Below are positions 8,284-16,532 of a stretch of DNA of 59,406 nucleotides, one piece after another. Both the position numbers and the translations under genes were made by a program. The first letter of the stretch is position 1. The number at the start of each line of letters is the position of its first letter. The notes under the pieces were generated by a model, which did not search any database, was not told the DNA's origin, and saw nothing but the letters and a program-made list of their open reading frames with translations. The DNA comes from Roseibium denhamense (GTDB taxonomy: Bacteria; Pseudomonadota; Alphaproteobacteria; Rhizobiales; Stappiaceae), in the NCBI RefSeq assembly GCF_009711415.1, contig NZ_SMLZ01000089.1, forward strand, positions 1-59,406, written 5' to 3'.

Positions 8284-9187
8284 GCAATCATCATTGCCAC
8301 CGCTATCCTCAATCCGGGCGTTTGAAGCCGCCAGCCGTCACCTCAGCTTTACCAAGGCCGCCGACGAACTCGGCATGACCCAAGCCGCCGTCAGCTATCA
8401 GATCAAACTGCTGGAAGAGACACTGGGCCTAACGCTCTTTATCCGCAAGACCCGCCGCATCGAACTCACCGAACACGGCGCCCAATTGTCTTCGAAAGTT
8501 GTCGAGGCCTTTGAAGACCTGAAGGGACAGAATGCAGCCCAGCTGGTTGTGTCGAGCAATACGACATTCGCCGTGAACTGGCTTGCCAACCGTCTCGTGC
8601 ATTTTCAGATGCAAAATCCGGATCTTGCTGTCCGGATCATCCCCTATGGCCCAAATGCCCGCCCGGAGTTTTTCAACTCGGACGTCGTTGTTTCGGCCTG
8701 TAAGGCGCCGCCGAAGGGCTGGATCGCCCACGAACTTGTGCGTGCTGACTTCACTCCAATGCTGAGCCCGGCGCTTGCCGAAACAATCGGCGGCCTGACC
8801 TGCCCTGAAGACCTCCTCAAGCTCCCGCTGGTCGATGCACATGATCCATGGTGGAAAATCTGGTTCGATGCAGCCGGCATGACCGAGGTCGACTTCAGCG
8901 CGATGCCGCGTACCCGTATGGGATCACAGGCGCTGGAGGCCAATCGCGCCATTGCCGGACAGGGGGTGGCGATCCTCACCCCTTATTTCTGCAAGACCGC
9001 GCTCGACACAGGTCAACTGATCCAGCCATTCGATCTCACGTGCCGGGCGGACAGTGAAAGCTGGTATTTGAGCTACCCTCCCACCACACGGACCAGCCGG
9101 AAAATCCGACTGTTCCGCGAGTGGGTGTATGGCGAGCTTGAAAAGGATGGCATGCCCTTGCCATCCCAGTCAGTTGTGTCGGCTTGA
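8282..9187 (+). CDS. LysR-family regulator, GcvA-like
   Basis: 301 residues. The winged HTH spans residues 5-65 (LSSIRAFEAASRHLSFTKAA, then TQAAVSYQIKLLEETLG). A LysR effector-binding domain follows. The N-terminal PPLSSIRAFEAAARH pattern is that of the GcvA/DsdC branch, often linked to glycine or other amino-acid catabolism. The start at 8282 has AAGGAG 9 bases upstream. An alternative ATG at 8261 would add seven residues. Downstream and convergent are purU and the aminotransferase/BKACE genes, which could be its targets. Confidence 0.88.
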   Translation: MQSSLPPLSSIRAFEAASRHLSFTKAADELGMTQAAVSYQIKLLEETLGLTLFIRKTRRIELTEHGAQLSSKVVEAFEDLKGQNAAQLVVSSNTTFAVNWLANRLVHFQMQNPDLAVRIIPYGPNARPEFFNSDVVVSACKAPPKGWIAHELVRADFTPMLSPALAETIGGLTCPEDLLKLPLVDAHDPWWKIWFDAAGMTEVDFSAMPRTRMGSQALEANRAIAGQGVAILTPYFCKTALDTGQLIQPFDLTCRADSESWYLSYPPTTRTSRKIRLFREWVYGELEKDGMPLPSQSVVSA

Positions 9188-9202
9188 CGCCTGATCAAAG
9201 GA

Positions 9203-10060
9203 TCACGGCGTGAAAACAATCGTCTTGTTGCCGACGATCATCACCCGGTTTTCAAGGTGGTATTTCACTGCCCGCGCCAGAACGCGCGATTCAATATCCC
9301 GCCCCCGGGCGACAAAATCGTCAGCTGACAGCGCGTGGCTCACCCGCTCGGCGTCCTGCTCAATGATCGGACCTTCATCAAGATCAGGCGTCACATAATG
9401 GCCGGTTGCCCCGATCATCTTCACGCCGCGGGCATGTGCCTGGTGGTAGGGCTTTGCGCCCTTGAAGCTCGGCAGGAAGGAGTGGTGGATGTTAATCACC
9501 TTACCGAACAAGCGCTTTGACAGTCCATCCGACAGCACCTGCATGTAACGCGCAAGCACCACCAGATCCGCCCCTGTTTCCTTGACCAGTTTCAGGAGCT
9601 TGTCTTCCTGCTCGGCCTTGTTTTCCTTGTTGACCGGCCAGTGGTAGTACGGGATCCCCTCATGATCGGCCGTGCGCTGGCTGTCAGGGTGGTTCGACAC
9701 GATGGCCACGACATCTGCGTCCAGCCAACCCACACGGATCTGGTAAAGCAAATGAAGCATGGCGTGATCGAACTTGGACACCATCACGATCATCTTCGGC
9801 CGCTTTGCCGTGTCAACGAGCTTTGCCTTCATGTCAAAGCGCGCAATCACCGGATCCAGCGCCTTCTGCACGGCCTCGAGCGTAACGCCTTCCGGCACGA
9901 GAATGGCAATCCGGAGAAAGAACTGGTTGGTCACCCGGTCCCAGAACTGGTCGCTCTCGGCAATGTTGGCACCGAAATCCGCAAGTTCGGTGGTCACGGC
10001 CGCAACGATCCCCGGCTTATCTGCGCAAGATAGCGTTAGGACAAATTGGCGTTCGGGCAT
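9203..10060 (-). CDS. purU: formyltetrahydrofolate deformylase
   Basis: 285 residues. An N-terminal ACT domain (FVLTLSCADKPGIVAAVTTE, residues 5-24) precedes a formyl-transferase-like hydrolase domain. The active-site region is FLPSFKGAKPYHQAHARGVK, then GATGHYVTPDLDEGPIIEQD, with the conserved His and Asp. It hydrolyses 10-formyl-THF to THF and formate, balancing one-carbon pools. The start MPERQF was preferred to one 19 residues upstream because the ACT domain begins there and GGAG lies just upstream. It is third in line after the aminotransferase and BKACE genes, with a 91-bp gap. One-carbon balancing during amino-acid breakdown would fit. Confidence 0.93.
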   Translation of the reverse strand: MPERQFVLTLSCADKPGIVAAVTTELADFGANIAESDQFWDRVTNQFFLRIAILVPEGVTLEAVQKALDPVIARFDMKAKLVDTAKRPKMIVMVSKFDHAMLHLLYQIRVGWLDADVVAIVSNHPDSQRTADHEGIPYYHWPVNKENKAEQEDKLLKLVKETGADLVVLARYMQVLSDGLSKRLFGKVINIHHSFLPSFKGAKPYHQAHARGVKMIGATGHYVTPDLDEGPIIEQDAERVSHALSADDFVARGRDIESRVLARAVKYHLENRVMIVGNKTIVFTP

Positions 10061-10151
10061 GTCTTCCAGTCTCCACAATTGGCAGGAGGGGCTGCCTCCC
10101 TTGCCTTCCGAAGTCAACAGATCCGGAAGGCGTGCCCTGACCGGATCCCGA

Positions 10152-10952
10152 TTACAAGTCTTTCAAGGCCGCGACCAGGTCGATTACCCGCTCGGCATTG
10201 TCTTTTGCCAAGGTCCCGTCCCGGTTCCAAAGCCCGTTTTCAAACCCGATCCGGGCTTTACCGCCTTTTGACACCGCCGCCAAAAGACATTCGGTTTCCA
10301 GGTGGCCGAACGCGCAGACCGCCCAATCAATGTCGAGGTTTTTCCGGCGCGCGGACAAAACCTCCAGAAAAGCATCAAGATCGCCTGGCGTGCTTTCTTG
10401 CGCTTCGGCATACCGGCCGAGAACACACAAAATCTGATGGTAATCGCCCGGCAAAACTCCGGCACCGGCCAAATCAAAAAACCGGGTCAGATCCGCCGCA
10501 TCATAGACAATGTGTTGGACGGCAATTCCTTCTTCACGAGCCCAGGAATAAAAGTGCGCCGCCGCCCCGCCTGCCTCACCGGGAACCATTTCCCGAAGTG
10601 CGATGGAAACGCTTTTTGGCACAACATCCTGCACGAGCTGGCGTTGCTCTTCTGGCGCGTATCTTCCAACAGCTTCGGTCGTGATTTGAACCTGCATTTG
10701 CGGCACCGCGGAATGCATTTCCGACAAGAGCTCCCGATACAGCCCGGCGTCCAGAACATGTTGCCCGTGTGCATCGCGCACATGGGCATGAAGTGCCCCG
10801 GCCCCAGCCTCAAAACAAGCCTTCGCGGCCTCCACGGTCTCGGCAATCGTGAGTGGAAGCGCTGCATGATCCGATTTCATCCGGCGGGCGCCATTCGGCG
10901 CCACCATGATTTGCGGCAAACGCTGAGTGTCCGGCAGACGATTTCCAGTCAT
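10152..10952 (-). CDS. beta-keto acid cleavage enzyme (BKACE, DUF849)
   Basis: 266 residues with the DUF849 TIM-barrel markers: VAPNGARRMKSDHAALPLT near residues 17-35, the metal-binding HAHVRD near residue 55, and the C-terminal strand KARIGFENGLWNRDG. BKACE enzymes condense a beta-keto acid with acetyl-CoA and release acetoacetate plus a new acyl-CoA. Its start overlaps the end of the upstream class III aminotransferase gene by 4 bp. An aminotransferase that makes a beta-keto acid from a beta-amino acid would supply its substrate. The substrate itself is not determined. At 266 residues it is slightly shorter than the usual 270-310. Confidence 0.88.
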   Translation of the reverse strand: MTGNRLPDTQRLPQIMVAPNGARRMKSDHAALPLTIAETVEAAKACFEAGAGALHAHVRDAHGQHVLDAGLYRELLSEMHSAVPQMQVQITTEAVGRYAPEEQRQLVQDVVPKSVSIALREMVPGEAGGAAAHFYSWAREEGIAVQHIVYDAADLTRFFDLAGAGVLPGDYHQILCVLGRYAEAQESTPGDLDAFLEVLSARRKNLDIDWAVCAFGHLETECLLAAVSKGGKARIGFENGLWNRDGTLAKDNAERVIDLVAALKDL

Positions 10953-12265
10953 AGGGCCGCCGTCAGGGCCTGGTCGAGCTTGCTGACCACTTCGCCGATC
11001 TGCGTATCATTCATGATGAACGGCGGCGCCACGAGGATGTGGTCGCCGGTGACACCGTCTATCGTACCGCCCATTGGGTAGCAGATCAGGCCGGCCTCAA
11101 AAGCGGCCTTCTTGACCGCCTTGTGAAGGCCTCGCTTCGGGTCAAACGGCGTTTTTGAACCACGGTCTTCGACCAGCTCGATGCCACGGAACAACCCGCG
11201 TCCACGGATATCGCCCACATGCGCATGTTGCCCGAAGGCATCTTGCAGGGCCGCCTGCAATTTGACCCCGAGTGGCTCAACCTGATCCGCCACACCACCG
11301 GTAAGTTTTTTAAGAACGGCCAGGGACGCCGCACAGGCAACCGGATGGCCGATGTAAGTGTGCCCGTGCTGGAAAAAACCAGATCCGGATTCGATTGCGC
11401 CATAAATCTGCGACGTGCACAGCATCGCCCCTATCGGCTGGTAGCCCGCGCCCAAACCTTTCGCGATACAAAGAATGTCTGGAGCAATCCCATCTTGGTC
11501 GCAGGCGAACAAGGTGCCGGTGCGCCCCATGCCGCACATGACTTCATCAAGAATCAGCAAGATTCCATACTGATCACAAATCTCGCGGATCCGCTTGAAG
11601 TACCCATCAACAGGCGGTACCGCACCGGCGGTTGCACCGACCACAGGCTCCGCAACAAAAGCCATGACATTTTCTGGACCAAGCCGCTGGATTTCCGTCT
11701 CCAGTTCATTGGCAATCCGCTGGCCATAATCAAAGGCAGTCTCGCCCTCAAGACGGCCACGATATTCATAACAAGGTGAGATATGCGTCGTATCGATCAT
11801 CAGCGGCGAAAACGGCTCGCGGCGCCACTGATTTCCGCCGGTCGCAAGTGCGCCGAGCGTGTTGCCGTGATAGCTCTGCCGGCGCGCAATGACCCGGTGG
11901 CGGGAAGTTTCCCCCTTTTCGAGGAAATATTGCCGCGCCAGCTTTAGAGCGGCTTCCATCGCCTCGGACCCACCAGACACGAAGTAGACCCGGTCGAGAC
12001 CGCCTGGAGCGTGCGCGATCAACAGATCTGCCAGTTCTTCGGCCGGTTCAGTTGAGAAAAACCCCGTATGGGCAAAGGCGAGCCGGTCCACCTGGGTCTT
12101 GATGGCGTTGGTAACATCTGGATCCGAATGCCCAAGGCAGGACACGGCGGCCCCTCCGGATCCATCGAAGTATTTTTTGCCGTCACGGTCGATGATGTAA
12201 CACCCATCGCCCTTTTCGGCAATTGGATAGGTAGCTTTCGTATGACGGGGGAAAACATGGGACAT
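10949..12265 (-). CDS. class III (omega-type) aminotransferase
   Basis: 438 residues of the class III PLP-dependent aminotransferase family. It has GSEAMEAALKLAR near residue 99, SYHGNTLGAL near 131, the PLP-contact Asp240 in LILDEVMCGMGRTG, and the Schiff-base Lys269 in IAKGLGAGYQP. Members act on beta-alanine, omega-amino acids, amines or taurine, with pyruvate or similar acceptors. The tight 4-bp overlap with the BKACE gene suggests it produces the beta-keto acid that BKACE consumes. Annotations such as 'adenosylmethionine-8-amino-7-oxononanoate aminotransferase' would be misleading here. Confidence 0.9.
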   Translation of the reverse strand: MSHVFPRHTKATYPIAEKGDGCYIIDRDGKKYFDGSGGAAVSCLGHSDPDVTNAIKTQVDRLAFAHTGFFSTEPAEELADLLIAHAPGGLDRVYFVSGGSEAMEAALKLARQYFLEKGETSRHRVIARRQSYHGNTLGALATGGNQWRREPFSPLMIDTTHISPCYEYRGRLEGETAFDYGQRIANELETEIQRLGPENVMAFVAEPVVGATAGAVPPVDGYFKRIREICDQYGILLILDEVMCGMGRTGTLFACDQDGIAPDILCIAKGLGAGYQPIGAMLCTSQIYGAIESGSGFFQHGHTYIGHPVACAASLAVLKKLTGGVADQVEPLGVKLQAALQDAFGQHAHVGDIRGRGLFRGIELVEDRGSKTPFDPKRGLHKAVKKAAFEAGLICYPMGGTIDGVTGDHILVAPPFIMNDTQIGEVVSKLDQALTAAL

Positions 12266-12341
12266 GGCAGCACTCCAGGACGGGCTCGAAAACGGCGGCG
12301 TCTCCGCTTTGATCCGTTTGTATCATGGTTGTACATTTTCT

Positions 12342-12355
12342 GAAACATTTGTTTC
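12342..12355. promoter_or_regulatory. GAAAC-N4-GTTTC inverted repeat in a divergent promoter region
   Basis: A perfect 5-bp dyad lies 77 bp upstream of the aminotransferase start and 103 bp upstream of the divergent lipoprotein gene. The size suits a regulator half-site pair. No protein can be assigned, and short dyads of this size also occur by chance. Confidence 0.25.
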
Positions 12356-12457
12356 CAAGTGCCGTTAACCACGTTTTTCATTACAATTTTAATCAAATTG
12401 TCTGAGCTTGAGGACGGGGGACGGCATTTTGACTTTCGTTCGACAAGGCTCGCCATC

Positions 12458-12874
12458 ATGCGCCAGCAACTCATTGCGTGGATTGTTTTTCTCGGATTGA
12501 CCGTGACACTCGCTGGATGTGGAACCATCGCAGGTGTGTCTGGACTTGGATGGGCAACCGCCTCCCACAATTCCATCGATTACGACGACACCGCATGGTG
12601 TGTCCCCCGGAAGCTCAAGAAGGTTTTGAACCGTGTCGCCAAACGGTATGGCAAGGTAACCGTGCACTCGACAAAGCGGTGGTGGTTTGAAAACTGGCGG
12701 AAGGGCGGCGCCAGGAATTCATATCACCTCAATTGCCAGGCCGTCGATTTCTCCGTTCGGGGCAATCCTTCATCGGTGATCGCGTTCCTGAGGGCCCAGC
12801 CGGAGGTCGGCGGGTACAAGCACTACTCCTCCGGCCATTATCACATCGATACGGGACCGCGCCGGACCTGGTAG
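12458..12874 (+). CDS. M15-like (YcbK/D-Ala-D-Ala carboxypeptidase-related) lipoprotein
   Basis: 138 residues. It starts with a lipoprotein signal (IAWIVFLGLTVTLAGC, lipobox LAGC with Cys21). The mature part carries SYHLNCQAVDFSV and, near the C terminus, YSSGHYHIDTG, the His...Asp...His zinc pattern of peptidase M15-type domains. It is probably a periplasmic, lipid-anchored peptidoglycan-binding or hydrolysing protein. The start at 12458 is chosen because the signal peptide begins there; an in-frame ATG 33 codons upstream would bury it. Confidence 0.75.
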   Translation: MRQQLIAWIVFLGLTVTLAGCGTIAGVSGLGWATASHNSIDYDDTAWCVPRKLKKVLNRVAKRYGKVTVHSTKRWWFENWRKGGARNSYHLNCQAVDFSVRGNPSSVIAFLRAQPEVGGYKHYSSGHYHIDTGPRRTW

Positions 12875-12892
12875 CCGGTGCAGCTTTCAAGG

Positions 12893-13252
12893 TTATTTAA
12901 GCTCACCGAGCTCCAGCGCCATTTCCCAGGCAACCGCGTCAAAGCCGATGAAGTTCTTCGCGGCCCCTTCGACAATCGGCCGCTTGATCACGGATGGATT
13001 GTCGATCATCACGTCGAGCGCGCTTTTTGCGTCGACAACCCCTTCCTGGGTTGCCTCATCCAGACGGCGCCACGTCGTGCCCCGCTTGTTAAGAATCGCC
13101 TCCCAGCCAAACTCCCCGACAAATCCAGCGAGTTTGTCGGCATCCACCCCATCTTTCTTGTAGTCATGAAACGTATAGTCCACACCGGCCTCTTCCAGAA
13201 ATTTCCGGACTTTTTTGACCGTGTCGCAGTTCTTGATGCCGTAAACCCGCAT
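12893..13252 (-). CDS. ArsC/Spx-like thioredoxin-fold protein (YffB type)
   Basis: 119 residues with the ArsC/Spx fold: VYGIKNCDTVKKVRKFLEE at the N terminus and NKRGTTWRRL and IKRPIVEG further on. There is a single active-site-position Cys (Cys9) followed by D-T-V, as in YffB proteins, which are glutathione-dependent reductases related to arsenate reductase. No ars operon is nearby, so arsenic resistance is unlikely. It is convergent with the M15-like lipoprotein gene. Confidence 0.85.
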   Translation of the reverse strand: MRVYGIKNCDTVKKVRKFLEEAGVDYTFHDYKKDGVDADKLAGFVGEFGWEAILNKRGTTWRRLDEATQEGVVDAKSALDVMIDNPSVIKRPIVEGAAKNFIGFDAVAWEMALELGELK

Positions 13253-13481
13253 GATGCCGTCCTGTCGTCATTGTTCTTAAATAGATCCCGGGGAGGACAG
13301 TTGCCATTTCCCCATATGGTTTCAAGACCACAGGCCCGCTTTCCACGATCCATCGAAACGGTACTTTCAATCTTGAACGGTCGATGTATGAAAGGACTTG
13401 AAGACAACTGAGTGATGCATGACGGTTCGCCGCGCGGACCGGTGATGGAAAACCGGCCAACGCCAAGACGATGCGGACCCG

Positions 13482-15227
13482 ATGACCCAAACGCAGACAC
13501 AAAAGACCAAGGGATCAAAATCATCAGCGCAGCCGCGTGCGAATGCCGGAAACATTCGCCAGCGCTTGAGATTGTGGTCCGGGCTAATCCTGTTTGCATT
13601 TTGTTTGAGCCACTTTTCCAATCACGCACTTGGCATCGTTTCGGTGGAGGCGATGGAAGCCGCCTCCAAATGGCACTACTGGGTATGGCGCAGCCTTCCA
13701 GGAGAACTGATCCTGTGCGCGGCGGCGCTGACGCATATCGTTTTGGCCCTTTGGCGCACGGGGAAAAGAAACACGCTGAAGATGCCGGCTTGGGAGTTCA
13801 TTCAGCTTGTTCTGGGTCTTTACATTCCCTGGACGCTGATCCCTCACGTCGTCACAACGATGGGCCTTGCCAAAGAGTTCGGTTTCGCTCCCACATATCA
13901 TCAGATGCTGACGTTGCTCTGGCCTGATCTAGCCTTCACGCAGTCCTTGCTGCTGCTGGTTGTCTGGATTCATGCGATGATCGGTTTGCATTTCTGGCTT
14001 AGGCTTTATCCGCTGTACCAAAGGCTGAAATATGGATGCTTGGCGCTTGCCATCGCATTGCCCGTGCTGGCGCTCTGGGGATTTGTGGAAGGGGCGCGCC
14101 GCCTTGCCCTGACCAAGGACGTTCAGGTGAATGTCACCCGCGAACAGGCTCTTTGGGTTTATGACATCGCCGACCAGTTGCGGGCCGTCGTTTTCGGACT
14201 GATCGCCGTTGCCCTGCTGGCCGTGCTGATCCGTTACGCGCGCGGCATTCTCGCTCGCAAAATCAGTGTCGGATTTCCCGGCGGCCTTTCGGTCCGCGCC
14301 CAGCCCGGCGCAACGCTTCTTGAAATCAGCCGTATGAATGACATTCCGCTGGCATCGGTTTGCGGCGGGCGGGCCCGCTGCTCGACATGCCGCGTTAAGG
14401 TCTTGTCGGGCGCAGAAACCCTCGACACGCCGGTATCGGCCGAAACAGCGGTTCTGAGGCGTATCAATGCGGCACATGACGTCCGCCTGGCCTGCCAGGT
14501 CCGGCCGAGAGAAAACCTGAGCGTACAGCCTCTGGTCGCTGTGAAGTCCAGTGCAGCGGACAGCGAACACCTGAAAGACGCCTATTATTGGGGCGTCGAA
14601 CAGGAAATTGCCGTCATGTTCGTGGACTTGCGCAATTTCACGGGGCTGACGGAAACGCAGCTCGCCTACGATATCGTCCACCTTCTCAACCGCTATCTTG
14701 ATCAGGCGTCGGAGGCCATACGGGCCGAAGGAGGGTTCGTCGACAAGTTCATCGGCGACGGCATCATGGCAATCTTCGGAATGGACAGCGACTTGAAAAC
14801 AGGTGCCAAGCAGGCGTTGGCGGCCTCCCGGCGGCTTGAAAAAGTCATGAATGACCTGAACCACGAACGAGGCCCTCAGTTTCAATCGCCGCTCCGGTTG
14901 GGTGTGGGCGTCCATGTGGGGTCGGCGATACTCGGCAGAGTTGGGGCGGCCGGATCAGATGGCTCAAAAGGCGGGCTGACAGCTCTAGGTGATGTGGTCA
15001 ACACCGCCAGCCGGCTTGAAGCCGAAAACAAGCGGTTCGGTAGCTTTCTGGTGGTTTCTACCGATGTGGCTGAGGCGGCAGGCGTGATGTTTCCGGATGC
15101 CCAGGTGTCTGAAATCATCGTGCGGGGCAAAGAAAAACCCTTGAAAGTGCTCGCGATTCACTCACTAGATGTGCCTGCTCTTTCATCTGCTGGCGACGAG
15201 CAGCCGTCAGTAGATTCTCTCAACTGA
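13482..15227 (+). CDS. membrane adenylate/guanylate cyclase with 2Fe-2S ferredoxin domain
   Basis: 581 residues in three parts. Residues about 30-255 form five or six membrane helices resembling a succinate-dehydrogenase cytochrome b anchor, with helix histidines His44, His48, His85, His122, His164 and His170. Residues about 260-355 are a plant-type 2Fe-2S ferredoxin (Cys294, Cys300, Cys303, Cys338). Residues about 370-560 are a class III cyclase with metal Asp382 (MFVDLRNFT), Asp427 (GDGIMAIFG) and the ALGDVVNTASRLE helix with the expected Asn and Arg. All catalytic residues appear intact. A redox- or quinone-sensing, membrane-bound cAMP synthase is inferred. Confidence 0.88.
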   Translation: MTQTQTQKTKGSKSSAQPRANAGNIRQRLRLWSGLILFAFCLSHFSNHALGIVSVEAMEAASKWHYWVWRSLPGELILCAAALTHIVLALWRTGKRNTLKMPAWEFIQLVLGLYIPWTLIPHVVTTMGLAKEFGFAPTYHQMLTLLWPDLAFTQSLLLLVVWIHAMIGLHFWLRLYPLYQRLKYGCLALAIALPVLALWGFVEGARRLALTKDVQVNVTREQALWVYDIADQLRAVVFGLIAVALLAVLIRYARGILARKISVGFPGGLSVRAQPGATLLEISRMNDIPLASVCGGRARCSTCRVKVLSGAETLDTPVSAETAVLRRINAAHDVRLACQVRPRENLSVQPLVAVKSSAADSEHLKDAYYWGVEQEIAVMFVDLRNFTGLTETQLAYDIVHLLNRYLDQASEAIRAEGGFVDKFIGDGIMAIFGMDSDLKTGAKQALAASRRLEKVMNDLNHERGPQFQSPLRLGVGVHVGSAILGRVGAAGSDGSKGGLTALGDVVNTASRLEAENKRFGSFLVVSTDVAEAAGVMFPDAQVSEIIVRGKEKPLKVLAIHSLDVPALSSAGDEQPSVDSLN

Positions 15228-15243
15228 CCAATTCGAGTCCTTC

Positions 15244-16413
15244 GTGCCGACCACTTACACTCCACGCGACATGCTCGCAAAACTGATTTCCTTTGAAACG
15301 GTCTCCGACCGCAGCAATCTCGACCTGATCGATTTCACAGAACGGTATTTGAGTGAGTGGGGGATCACCAGCGAGCGCATCCCTGATGAAACCGGTCAAA
15401 AAGCCTCTCTTCATGCCCGGATCGGCCCGGATGCGGATGGTGGCGTCGTGCTGTCCGCCCATACCGATGTTGTACCGGTGACTGGGCAGAAATGGTCGCA
15501 GGATCCATTCACAGCTTGGGAAGAGAACAGCCGCTTTTATGGCCGCGGTGCATCGGACATGAAGGGCTTTGCGGCAACTGTCCTGTCAAAGGTGCCCGAC
15601 TTCCTGCAGGCTGACTTGAAGCGTCCGATCCACATTGCCTTGTCTTATGACGAGGAAGTCGGCTGCTTCGGTGCGCCGCCCCTTGCAAAAGCCATCCTCG
15701 CCTCAGGCACCCGCCCTGCATTCGCTATCGTTGGCGAACCGACGAACATGAAAGTGGTAACCGGCCACAAGGGGATCACCGTCCTAAAAACAACAGTGAC
15801 CGGACACCCGGCGCATTCCAGTCAGCTCCACCGGGGCGTTTCAGCGATTTCGGCCGCCGCCAGGCTGATTACCTGGCTGGACCAGCAAACGGCACATAAC
15901 CGTTCCAATGCTGATCCCGACAGCCTGTTCGAGCCACCTTATACGACACTTCATTGCGGCACGATAACCGGCGGCCAGGCCGCAAACATCACAGCGCAGA
16001 CATGCGAGTTCATGACCGATATCCGTATGCTGCCCGGGGAGTCCGCTAACGGCTGGGTCGATGCCTACAGGGCCTTCGCCAGTCAGAGCGTGCTGCCGGA
16101 CATGCGCGCGATTGCACCTGACTGCGATATTGTGATTGACGTCCTGGCATCCGTGCCGGGGCTCCGGGAAGAAACCGATGGCGCTGCGGAAGTAACGGCG
16201 CGTCAAATTACAGGCGACAATGGCCAACATGTGGTCGTCTATGCGACCGAGGGCGGGATTTTCCAAGAACATGGCCTGTCGACGGTGGTCTGTGGACCAG
16301 GTTCGATAGATCAAGCGCATCAACCTGATGAGTATATTGACTTAAGGGAACTTGATCGCTGCGCCGAATTCTTGGACCGGTTGTGCGAAAAATTATCCGA
16401 AAACAAGCATTAA
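15244..16413 (+). CDS. argE: acetylornithine deacetylase-type M20 peptidase
   Basis: 389 residues of the M20 family. Zinc ligands and catalytic residues appear in LSAHTDVVPVTG (near residue 75), GRGASDMKGF (near 100) and YDEEVGCFGAP (near 137). A dimerization domain inserts in the middle, and the C terminus contains a zinc-binding His in QAHQPDEYI. It hydrolyses N-acetylornithine or a related N-acyl amino acid. The start is GTG at 15244, supported by the family N terminus PTTYTPRDMLAKLISFETVS. It sits 16 bp after the cyclase and just before a peptide ABC operon, so it may process imported N-acyl amino acids or peptides. Confidence 0.85.
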   Translation: MPTTYTPRDMLAKLISFETVSDRSNLDLIDFTERYLSEWGITSERIPDETGQKASLHARIGPDADGGVVLSAHTDVVPVTGQKWSQDPFTAWEENSRFYGRGASDMKGFAATVLSKVPDFLQADLKRPIHIALSYDEEVGCFGAPPLAKAILASGTRPAFAIVGEPTNMKVVTGHKGITVLKTTVTGHPAHSSQLHRGVSAISAAARLITWLDQQTAHNRSNADPDSLFEPPYTTLHCGTITGGQAANITAQTCEFMTDIRMLPGESANGWVDAYRAFASQSVLPDMRAIAPDCDIVIDVLASVPGLREETDGAAEVTARQITGDNGQHVVVYATEGGIFQEHGLSTVVCGPGSIDQAHQPDEYIDLRELDRCAEFLDRLCEKLSENKH

Positions 16414-16532
16414 ACGGGTTTGAACCCCAACACCGACAGTGCCATACTCAATAAAAATACGATGGACTGGACTTGGCGGCCGGTCAAAAAACAAACCATG
16501 AAAATCCGTTTTACGGAATGAACGAGGGGAAT

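Noticed and set aside
12893..13252. Arsenate reductase
   Set aside because: The active-site region is of YffB type and there are no ars genes. A general thiol reductase is more likely.
13929..14915. 328-codon minus-strand frame opposite the cyclase
   Set aside because: The plus strand encodes intact ferredoxin and cyclase motifs. The antisense frame has a repetitive, charged composition and no family features.
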